Origin: a virus
IMG/VR virus record: IMGVR_UViG_3300034012_000349
Location: 1 to 42,977 of that record
Length of the DNA stretch: 42,977 nucleotides
Direction: 5' to 3' (one strand)
Below, piece after piece: positions 36,636 to 42,977 of the stretch (within the stretch, counting starts at the first letter, position 1; every line of letters starts with the position of its first letter). A program made the position numbers and the translations under genes. The notes under the pieces were generated by a model. It made no database searches. It had not been told where the DNA came from and saw only the letters and a program-made list of their open reading frames with translations.

Positions 36636-37421
36636 ATGACTGAAGAAGTCCAACAAAACCTAGCGGAAGTTGACTCCGCGCCAGCAACGGAAGTGACGGC
36701 CACTCCTGAGACTGTAGAAAATGCGCCGGTAGTCGCTGATGAGCAAAAAGAACCTTCAAGGGTTTTTACCCAAGAAGAACTGGATGCAGCCATCGGTAAG
36801 CGGCTTGCGAGAGAACAGCGTAAGTGGGAAAGAGAGCAGACTCAAAGGCAAGCGGAAACGCAGGCATTGAGAGCGCCAGCAGACATCCCGCCGGTTGATC
36901 AGTTTGAAAGCCCCGAAGCCTATGCAGACGCATTGGCTTACAAAAAGGCTGAAGAGCTGCTTGCCCAGCGTGAACATGCCCGGCAGCAATCTGAAATTCT
37001 TGAGACCTACCACGAGAAGGAAGAAGAAGCTCGGAACAAATACGATGACTTTGAACAAGTCGCGTACAACCCGAAACTTCCAATCACGACCGTGATGGCT
37101 CAGTCGATTCAAGCCTCGGACGTTGGCCCTGAAGTAGCTTACTACCTCGGTGCAAACCCCAAGGAAGCAGATCGAATCTCCCGTCTTGCACCTATCTTGC
37201 AGGCCAAGGAAATTGGAAGGATTGAGGCCAAATTGGCCAGCGATCCACCAGTGAAGAAAACGACATCCGCGCCAGCACCGATTTCTCCCGTGACGGCTCG
37301 CTCCTCTGGAGCGCCGGCTTATGACACGACTGATCCTCGGTCTACCAAGACCATGAGTGCCTCAGAGTGGATTGACGCCGAACGAGCCCGACAGATGAAA
37401 AAGATGCAGGCAACCCGCTAA
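36636..37421 (+). CDS. Capsid scaffolding protein, 261 aa
   Basis: Residues 1-45 are acidic and disordered-looking. FTQEELDAAIGKRLAREQRK, then WEREQTQRQAETQALRAP, form long coiled-coil helices at about 43-125. YDDFEQVAYNPKLPITTVMA and GPEVAYYLGANPKEADRISR, with LQAKEIGRIEAKL, are conserved in podovirus scaffolds. A Pro/Ser linker and a basic helical end (SEWIDAERARQMKK) may bind coat. It directly precedes coat, as in P22. The same C-terminus opens the window at 2-109. Confidence 0.82.
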   Translation: MTEEVQQNLAEVDSAPATEVTATPETVENAPVVADEQKEPSRVFTQEELDAAIGKRLAREQRKWEREQTQRQAETQALRAPADIPPVDQFESPEAYADALAYKKAEELLAQREHARQQSEILETYHEKEEEARNKYDDFEQVAYNPKLPITTVMAQSIQASDVGPEVAYYLGANPKEADRISRLAPILQAKEIGRIEAKLASDPPVKKTTSAPAPISPVTARSSGAPAYDTTDPRSTKTMSASEWIDAERARQMKKMQATR

Positions 37422-37441
37422 ATTTTTAAAGGACTTTTTCC

Positions 37442-38641
37442 ATGGCTAACAGTATCTTAACCATCGACATGATCACGCGCAAAGCGCTTGAGATTCTCGA
37501 AAACAACCTTGTGTTGACCCGTAACGTGAACCGTCAGTACGACGACAGCTTTGCTGTTGAAGGTGCCAAGATTGGTTCGACCCTGCGCATTCGCCTGCCT
37601 GATCGCGCTTTGGTGACCGACGGTGCCGCCTTGCAAGTTCAAGACGACAACGAGCAATTCACCACCTTGACCGTGGCCAGCCAAAAGCACATCGGTGTCA
37701 ACTTCACATCTGCTGAATTGACCATGCAATTGGATGACTTCGCAGAGCGTGTGTTGAAGCCTCGTATTAGCCAGTTGGCCAGTTCCATCGACGCTGATGT
37801 CGCCAATGCTTACAAGAGCATCGGTAACACTGTGGGCACCCCTGGCACCACTCCTTCGACTTCTTTGGTGCTGTTGCAAGCCCAGCAGAAGCTCAACGAG
37901 AACGCCGCTGTGATGAGCCCCCGTTATGCCACCGTCAACCCCGCCGCTAACGCTGGTTTGGTCGAAGGCATGAAAGGTCTGTTTAACCCCACCGACACCA
38001 TCAGCCGCCAATTCAAAAACGGCATGATGGGCATGGGCGTGTTGGGCTTTGACGAGATCAACATGTCTCAGTCAATCAAGCAGCACACCACCGGCACTCG
38101 CGTTGCTACCGGCACCGTTACTGCTGCCGCTGTGACCGCTGAAGGTTCTGCAACGCTGACGCTGACTGTTGGTACTGGTGAAACCATCGCCGTTGGTGAC
38201 GTGTTCACGATTGCTGACTGCTTTGCTGTGAACCCACAGACCCGTGAGTCCACCGGCTCGCTGTTCCAGTTTGTGGCTTTGGCATCAACGACCTCCACTA
38301 CCACCGCTACCGTGACCGTGGCTCCGATGTACTCGGCCAACCATGCTCTGGCTACCATGCTGACTTTGCCAGCTAACGCTAAGGCCGTGGTGTTTGTGGG
38401 TGCTGCCTCAACCCAGTACCCCCAAAACTTGGTCTACCACAAGGACGCTATCACGTTCGCTACCGCTGACTTGTTGCTGCCCCAGGGCGTAGACATGGCC
38501 GCGCGTGCCGTCCACAACGGCATCAGCTTGCGTGTGGTTCGCCAGTACGACATCAACAACGACCGTATGCCTTGCCGTATCGACGTGTTGTACGGTTTTT
38601 CCACCATTCGTCCTCAGATGGCCTGCCGCATTTGGGGTTGA
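37442..38641 (+). CDS. Major capsid protein, P22 coat-like (copy 2)
   Basis: The second coat gene, 399 residues, with the same AAAGGA site 8 bases before ATG. Against the copy at 130-1329 the visible protein changes are few: A to S near residue 139, A to V after GTR, and several within the Thr/Val-rich segment at about 235-300 (for example GASTLTLTVGASET against GSATLTLTVGTGET). The variable patch falls in the presumed surface-exposed inserted domain. Identity elsewhere is complete over long stretches. Confidence 0.88.
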   Translation: MANSILTIDMITRKALEILENNLVLTRNVNRQYDDSFAVEGAKIGSTLRIRLPDRALVTDGAALQVQDDNEQFTTLTVASQKHIGVNFTSAELTMQLDDFAERVLKPRISQLASSIDADVANAYKSIGNTVGTPGTTPSTSLVLLQAQQKLNENAAVMSPRYATVNPAANAGLVEGMKGLFNPTDTISRQFKNGMMGMGVLGFDEINMSQSIKQHTTGTRVATGTVTAAAVTAEGSATLTLTVGTGETIAVGDVFTIADCFAVNPQTRESTGSLFQFVALASTTSTTTATVTVAPMYSANHALATMLTLPANAKAVVFVGAASTQYPQNLVYHKDAITFATADLLLPQGVDMAARAVHNGISLRVVRQYDINNDRMPCRIDVLYGFSTIRPQMACRIWG

Positions 38642-38644
38642 TCT

Positions 38645-38667
38645 GAAACGGGGCTTTGGCCCCTTTC
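38645..38667 (+). terminator. Hairpin after coat gene (copy 2)
   Basis: The same GGGGC/GCCCC stem as at 1333-1355, but with a TTTG loop in place of TTCG. The stem is conserved while the loop varies, which supports a real RNA structure. A T-run follows at about 38677-38682. Confidence 0.6.
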
Positions 38668-38697
38668 TTCGTAACATCTTTTTGAAGGAAATTTATC

Positions 38698-39108
38698 ATG
38701 GCTTTACCTAATGGCGCAGGTGGTTATCAAGTCGGTGCTGGCAACCGTCAAGAAACCCTTATGAGTGCAATGGCTGCACCGCAAACCGCAACTACAACCG
38801 CAACTTTGACCGCCGCTCAAGTGGTCAACCAGATGCTGGTTGCAAACCCCGGTTCTGGTGCTCCCGCCGTTTACACTTTGCCCACCGCAGCGTTGATCGA
38901 CGCCGCCGTGCCCAACGCCACCGTTGGCAGCACGTTTGATCTGTCGCTGGTTAACATCGGCACCAGTTCGGGCACCGCAGCACTGGCAACCGCTACCGGC
39001 ATCACCGACGGCGGCAACGCTTTCGTTGCGCTGGCGATCACAACTAGCGCAATGTTCCGGTTCCTTAAAACCGGCGACGCTGCGTACACTGTGTACAAAA
39101 TGGCCTAA
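38698..39108 (+). CDS. Putative virion/decoration protein, 136 aa (copy 2)
   Basis: The amino-acid sequence is identical to the protein at 1383-1793, although the DNA carries silent changes. Start context differs slightly (AAGGAAATTTATC). Complete protein conservation between otherwise diverged variants suggests a tightly constrained role, for example on the capsid surface lattice. Confidence 0.65.
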   Translation: MALPNGAGGYQVGAGNRQETLMSAMAAPQTATTTATLTAAQVVNQMLVANPGSGAPAVYTLPTAALIDAAVPNATVGSTFDLSLVNIGTSSGTAALATATGITDGGNAFVALAITTSAMFRFLKTGDAAYTVYKMA

Positions 39109-39112
39109 ACCT

Positions 39113-39134
39113 AATGGGGGCGTTTGCCCCCATT
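39113..39134 (+). terminator. Strong intergenic hairpin (copy 2)
   Basis: The 9-bp stem AATGGGGGC/GCCCCCATT is the same as at 1798-1819, and is followed here by TTTCCCTTTT, a better T-tract. Probable partial terminator. Confidence 0.65.
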
Positions 39135-39167
39135 TTTCCCTTTTGGAACTGATAAAGGAATTTAATC

Positions 39168-39764
39168 ATGGCAAATAACAAACCCATTGGCGTTGCATAC
39201 GCCGATCCCCAACTGGATTCGTTTCAAATTGGCGCAGCTAACGATCCAATTGCGATCACTTCTGCTGGTGTCCTCAACGGCGCGTATGCCACCACTTCGG
39301 CAACGTCGGGCGACACTCGCCTTAACTTTAACCGGCTAACCTTCACTTCGACTGGCTCTGGTGAAACTGCCCGTTTCTTGACCCGTGTAACTGGCGCAAA
39401 CGCTGCCACTGCCGGCACAATCAACGGCGCACACGTCAGCACATCGGTCAACACTGGCGGCACCATTAGCGGCGCGGCCAACGCCATTCGTGCAACCATT
39501 GGTGGCACGTCTACCAACCCCGGCGGCACCTTGGCGGCCTTGCAACTGGACTCTGACTTTGCCTCTGGCGGTACTTGGAGCAATGCATCCTTCTTGCGCG
39601 TGACCAACTCAGGCACGGGCGAAGTGGGCAATTTTGCGCTGATGCCTGCGGTCAGTGCAACTGGTGTGTTCCGCGCTAAGGTGGGTTCGCCCGTGGTCAG
39701 CCATACCATCCCCGTGGTTAGCGGCGGTACGACGTACTACATCATGGTCAGCACGATTGCCTGA
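39168..39764 (+). CDS. Putative virion protein, 198 aa (copy 2)
   Basis: It differs from the copy at 1853-2449 by a handful of residues (V to I near residue 22, GATG to AATA near 78-81, S to T near the end). Same Gly/Thr-rich beta character and same Shine-Dalgarno. The stop is TGA instead of TAA, but the 1-base overlap with the next ATG is retained (TGATG). Confidence 0.6.
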   Translation: MANNKPIGVAYADPQLDSFQIGAANDPIAITSAGVLNGAYATTSATSGDTRLNFNRLTFTSTGSGETARFLTRVTGANAATAGTINGAHVSTSVNTGGTISGAANAIRATIGGTSTNPGGTLAALQLDSDFASGGTWSNASFLRVTNSGTGEVGNFALMPAVSATGVFRAKVGSPVVSHTIPVVSGGTTYYIMVSTIA

Positions 39765-39925
39765 TGGTAATCACCAAAGAATTTCTCATTGGGGAAATTC
39801 AATCGCTTGAGCAAGAGATTAAAAAGGCGCAAACCTTTCTGACTCAAGCTCAAGCGGTTTTGAACGCCTATCAAATGCTTGCTCGTAGATTGGATGAGCC
39901 AGAACCAACACCCACGGAAGAATAA
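39764..39925 (+). CDS. Small coiled-coil protein, 53 aa (copy 2)
   Basis: Read by eye; coupled at both ends by TGATG and TAATG. Compared with 2449-2610 it has I for T at residue 9, G for E at 10, K for G at 20 and T for V near 24, and it keeps the heptad pattern and acidic proline-rich tail. Conservation of frame in both copies supports that this short gene is real. Confidence 0.65.
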   Translation: MVITKEFLIGEIQSLEQEIKKAQTFLTQAQAVLNAYQMLARRLDEPEPTPTEE

Positions 39926-40122
39926 TGCCTATCATTTACATGTCTCACCCCGTCCACGGCGCAAAGATTGCGTCGATGGAACTTGAAGCCGAGAACGATG
40001 AAAGAAATGGCTGGACACGATATACTCTTGACACGCCTGATGTTGTTGAAGAGGCGGCTCCACAGGAAGTAAAACGTAGACGTGGCCGCCCGGCTGTTGA
40101 GGCGGTCGAACAAGGAGCGTAA
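39925..40122 (+). CDS. Small conserved phage protein, 65 aa (copy 2)
   Basis: The same as 2610-2807 apart from Q for L near the C-terminus (VEQGA against VELGA). The basic KRRRGRPA motif is kept. Confidence 0.65.
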   Translation: MPIIYMSHPVHGAKIASMELEAENDERNGWTRYTLDTPDVVEEAAPQEVKRRRGRPAVEAVEQGA

Positions 40123-40124
40123 AG

Positions 40125-40856
40125 ATGGCCACCTACTCTGCTGCCGATCAGATCAACCGGGCGCTGCGGCTGCTGGGTGTGCTGGCCGAAGGTGAAACCC
40201 CTTCTGCGTCAGTGTCCGAAGACGCCTTGATGGCGCTCAACCAGATGATTGACTCTTGGAACACCGAGCGTCTGTCTGTCTTTTGCACTATCGACCAGAT
40301 CGTTAATTGGCCGGTTGGCTCCATTGAAGAAACCCTTGGCCCTACTGGCTCCTTGGTGCGCCTAAACGGCACTGCCGTGCGGCCTGTTTTGGTGGACGAC
40401 GCCACATATTTCAAAGACCCCGGCACCGGGGTGTCGTATGGCCTTAAGCTGATCAATCAGCAGCAGTACAACGGCATTGCAGTCAAGACTGTGACTTCAA
40501 CCTTTCCCCAGGTCATGTTCGTCAACATGACCTACCCAGACGTTACGATCAACATCTACCCGCGCCCTACACGTCTGCTTGAGTTCCACTTCGTCAGCGT
40601 GCAAGAACTAAGTCAGCCAGCTAACTTGGCGACAAACATTCTGTTCCCGCCTGGGTATCTACGTGCCTTTGCGTATAATTTGGCCATGGAGTTTGCGCCT
40701 GAGTTTGGCGTAGAGCCCAGCCCCCAGGTGCAGCGCATTGCGATGACAAGCAAGCGCAACTTGAAGCGCATCAACAATCCTGATGACATTATGTCTATGC
40801 CGTACTCGTTGATTGCGACTCGCCAGCGCTTTAACATCTACGCCGGCAACTATTGA
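40125..40856 (+). CDS. Head-completion protein, P22 gp4-like (copy 2)
   Basis: It differs from 2810-3541 by A to S at residue 27 and V to A at about 183, while the DNA has many silent changes. The head-adaptor pattern is unchanged. The stop overlaps the next start as TGATG. Confidence 0.75.
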   Translation: MATYSAADQINRALRLLGVLAEGETPSASVSEDALMALNQMIDSWNTERLSVFCTIDQIVNWPVGSIEETLGPTGSLVRLNGTAVRPVLVDDATYFKDPGTGVSYGLKLINQQQYNGIAVKTVTSTFPQVMFVNMTYPDVTINIYPRPTRLLEFHFVSVQELSQPANLATNILFPPGYLRAFAYNLAMEFAPEFGVEPSPQVQRIAMTSKRNLKRINNPDDIMSMPYSLIATRQRFNIYAGNY

Positions 40857-42295
40857 TGAAAACGCCTATCCTTGGCTCGACCTACGTGACCCGCAGCGTC
40901 AATGCTGCGGATGCCCGTATGGTCAATCTGTTTCCAGAAGTCATCCCCGAGGGCGGCAAAGAGCCTGCGTTCTTGCAGCGTTGCCCAGGGTTGGCGCTTT
41001 TGTCAACAGTGGGCACTGGCCCGGTTCGCGGCTTGTGGGCGTTCTCACCCAACGATGGCGTGGGTTTTGTGGTGTCAGGCACCGAGCTCTACAAGATCGA
41101 CACGTTCTACGCGCCCACGCTGATCGGCACCGTGGCAGGCACTGGGCCAGTTAGTTTGGCCGACAACGGCACGCAACTGTTCATTGCAGCTAATGGCCCT
41201 AGCTACATTTACAACAACAACACCAACGCTTTTGGCCAGATTACTGATCCTGACTTTCCCGGCGCGGTGACGGTCTGTTATCTGGACGGCTATTTCGTGT
41301 TCAACGAACCCAACAGCCAAAAGATGTGGGTCACAACCCTTTTGGACGGCACGTCCATTGACCCGCTTGAGTTTGCCAGCACCGAAGGGTCGCCTGATGG
41401 CCTGCTGGCCGTGGTGTCCAACTTCCGCGAAGTCTGGGCATTTGGCACAAACAGCATTGAAGTCTGGTACGACTCAGGCGCCACAGACTTCCCCCTGCAA
41501 CGCATCCAAGGCGCGTTCAACGAGCTTGGCTGCGCTGCGCCATACTCCATCGCCAAGATGGACAACGGCCTTTTCTGGCTGGGCCGGGATCGCCGGGGCC
41601 AAGGTATTGTCTACCGGGCCAACGGTTACCAAGGCCAGCGCATTTCGACCCATGCGGTTGAATGGCAAATCCAGCAATACAGCGACATGTCGGACGCTAT
41701 TGCGTACACTTATCAACAGGATGGCCACAGCTTTTACGTGCTGATTTTTCCCACGGCCAACACCACTTGGGTGTATGACGCAGCCACCCAAGCCTGGCAT
41801 GAGCGGGCAGGTTTTGTTGAGGGCGAATTTACCCGGCACCGCAGCAACTGCCAAATGGCGTTTAACAACGAAATTGTCGTTGGCGACTTTGAAAACGGCA
41901 ACATCTACGCTTTTGATCTTGACGTGTACGCCGACAATGGCGAGATTCAAAAGTGGTTGCGCACCTGGCGGGCGCTGCCCACGGGGCAAAACAATTTGAA
42001 GCGCACGGCCCACCACAGCTTGCAATTAGACTGTGAGACAGGCGTAGGCTTAAATACGGGCCAAGGCTCGTACCCCGAAGCCATGCTGCGTTGGTCGGAC
42101 GACGGCGGGCACACTTGGTCAAACGAGCACTGGTCACCACTTGGCAGGATCGGCGCGTATGGCCACCGGACGTTTTGGCGGCGGTTGGGCATGACGCTCA
42201 AGTTGCGAGATCGCGTCTATGAGCTGTCCATGACTGACCCGGTCAAAGTGGCCATCATGGGGGCCGAGTTAATCATTAGCCCGACCAATGCCTAG
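40856..42295 (+). CDS. Packaged-DNA stabilisation protein, P22 gp10-like (copy 2)
   Basis: I choose ATG 40856 as in the other copy; a TTG directly before it exists only here. The protein matches 3541-4980 but changes cluster in residues 15-130 (for example SVNAADARMVN, GVGFVVSGTELYKIDTFYAP, YNNNTNAFG) and around 330 (FVEGEFTR). The rest is nearly identical. The hub region that contacts fibres or spikes may be the variable part. Confidence 0.8.
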   Translation: MKTPILGSTYVTRSVNAADARMVNLFPEVIPEGGKEPAFLQRCPGLALLSTVGTGPVRGLWAFSPNDGVGFVVSGTELYKIDTFYAPTLIGTVAGTGPVSLADNGTQLFIAANGPSYIYNNNTNAFGQITDPDFPGAVTVCYLDGYFVFNEPNSQKMWVTTLLDGTSIDPLEFASTEGSPDGLLAVVSNFREVWAFGTNSIEVWYDSGATDFPLQRIQGAFNELGCAAPYSIAKMDNGLFWLGRDRRGQGIVYRANGYQGQRISTHAVEWQIQQYSDMSDAIAYTYQQDGHSFYVLIFPTANTTWVYDAATQAWHERAGFVEGEFTRHRSNCQMAFNNEIVVGDFENGNIYAFDLDVYADNGEIQKWLRTWRALPTGQNNLKRTAHHSLQLDCETGVGLNTGQGSYPEAMLRWSDDGGHTWSNEHWSPLGRIGAYGHRTFWRRLGMTLKLRDRVYELSMTDPVKVAIMGAELIISPTNA

Positions 42296-42977
42296 CCCAA
42301 ACGCAACGCCCACGCCTATTACACCCCCCAGGGTGCCGTTGATTGACCCGCGTACTGGGTTGATCGACCGGGCGTGGTACTTGTTTTTCCTGTCGCTCAA
42401 CGACATTGCCACGGGGGTTATTGACGATTCTGGCCTTACGTTTAGCTCCGAATCGCTGCTTGCGTCGTATGACGCCGCGCTTCGTGCGGTCAGTCAAGAA
42501 TTGCAAACGCTGCCGCCGGTTGTTACCTTACCAATTCCTGACATATTGACCGACTGCTGTTCTGCTTTGGTGTCTCAGATGGCCGAGATGCAAAAGCAGA
42601 TTGAAGGGTTGCAATCGCAGCCCATTCTTGACATCGGCGCAGTCAACGCATCTATTGCCGCGTTGTCAACCGTGCCAGTGACTGTAACGGCAGACTTTAC
42701 AGTGGGCACCAGCAACTGGTACATCAACAATAAGTCAGGCTCGACCTGTACAGTAACGCTGCCAACTGCGTCCGCATTTCCTGGCGGGTATTTGACTTTC
42801 CAAAACTATCAAGCCCAGACGCTGGTGTCAGCGTCAAGCAACGTTGTCCCACAAGCCGGTGGGGCGGCGGGCACCGCAATCCTCTTGGCAGTTGCAGGCA
42901 ATTGGGCGACAATGGTGTCTGACGGCACCAATTGGGTCATCATGCAAGCTGCCGCTAACAATTGCCTTTTACTGGAG
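42288..42977 (+). CDS. Tail protein in needle position, truncated by window end (copy 2)
   Basis: An open frame of 230 codons with no stop inside the window; the stop would be the next codon, as in copy 1 (5663-5665). The N-terminal motif and the C-terminal domain match copy 1, whereas residues 43-66 differ strongly (IDDSGLTFSSESLLASYD against VDDSGLGPDSISLIASYD, and RAVSQ against RLVNQ). Confidence 0.75.
   Translation, partial: MPSPNATPTPITPPRVPLIDPRTGLIDRAWYLFFLSLNDIATGVIDDSGLTFSSESLLASYDAALRAVSQELQTLPPVVTLPIPDILTDCCSALVSQMAEMQKQIEGLQSQPILDIGAVNASIAALSTVPVTVTADFTVGTSNWYINNKSGSTCTVTLPTASAFPGGYLTFQNYQAQTLVSASSNVVPQAGGAAGTAILLAVAGNWATMVSDGTNWVIMQAAANNCLLLE

Larger units (their letters stand above)
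37316..42977. repeat. Diverged long terminal duplication, right copy
   Basis: The counterpart of 1-5662: it starts within the scaffold gene and ends one codon before the stop of the tail protein, at the window edge. Gene order and lengths are kept. Silent differences dominate, with amino-acid changes concentrated in the first part of gp10 and in residues 43-66 of the last protein. Ends lie inside genes, with no att-like or terminal-repeat sequence. Confidence 0.95.

Noticed and set aside
1-42977. Tandem prophages in a bacterial chromosome
   Set aside because: No host genes, att sites or integrase are visible, and the second copy ends with the window. A self-overlapping phage contig is simpler, though not proven.

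Overview
The window is a tailed-bacteriophage genome, a podovirus with a P22-type virion. It reads slightly more than once around a circular or terminally redundant map. The sequence from 1 to 5662 returns at 37316-42977 as a homologous but not identical copy, so the repeat unit is about 37.3 kb. I see no host genes, integrase, CI-like repressor, tRNA or CRISPR. The host is probably a beta- or gammaproteobacterium: genes are dense and moderately GC-rich, Shine-Dalgarno sites are AGGAG-like, sigma70-like promoters are present, and the lysis genes are of Gram-negative type. A freshwater Burkholderiales host would fit, but that is a weak inference.

Layout, using the unit as a circle. (1) Late rightward unit: starts at 27523 (small terminase) and runs through large terminase, four small basic proteins, portal, a ferritin-like small protein, a tail fibre/tailspike block (33211-36523), scaffold and coat. 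It continues (as either copy, 1-5665 or 37442-42977) through gp4-like and gp10-like head-completion proteins and tail proteins, then three probable ejection proteins and a lysis cassette ending at 12592. (2) Leftward early unit, 17434 down to 12582: VRR-NUC nuclease, a small protein, an SNF2-type helicase, then about fourteen small genes joined by 4-base or slightly longer overlaps and ending in a small helix-turn-helix protein. (3) Rightward replication unit, 17508-24174: exported small protein, small acidic protein, DUF2800-type nuclease with an iron-staple-like cysteine pattern, a putative ssDNA-binding-position protein, family A DNA polymerase and a primase-helicase. (4) Second leftward unit, 26890 down to 24247: small accessory proteins, among them a DUF7227-type cysteine-rich protein and tiny membrane peptides, closed by a strong terminator at 24204-24228.

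Two divergent control regions organise this. At 17435-17507, face-to-face promoters share one palindrome. At 26891-27522 there is about 630 bp without a convincing gene. It holds a consensus-like leftward promoter with an internal palindrome, a family of TGTGGACAATGTGGG-like repeats in both orientations, a 16-bp direct repeat, and an AT-rich extended -10 immediately before the small terminase gene. This is the best candidate for a replication origin and/or packaging-recognition region, and the most interesting noncoding stretch here. Both operon-first genes at these sites (VRR-NUC and small terminase) lack a Shine-Dalgarno and begin 6-7 nt after a -10 element, which suggests leaderless mRNAs.

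The diverged terminal duplication is most simply explained as a headful-packaged, circularly permuted population assembled past its own end, so that the two ends are different strain variants. A tandem prophage or a true duplication cannot be excluded from sequence alone. Many of the small genes listed were read by eye because they fall below the usual length cutoffs.
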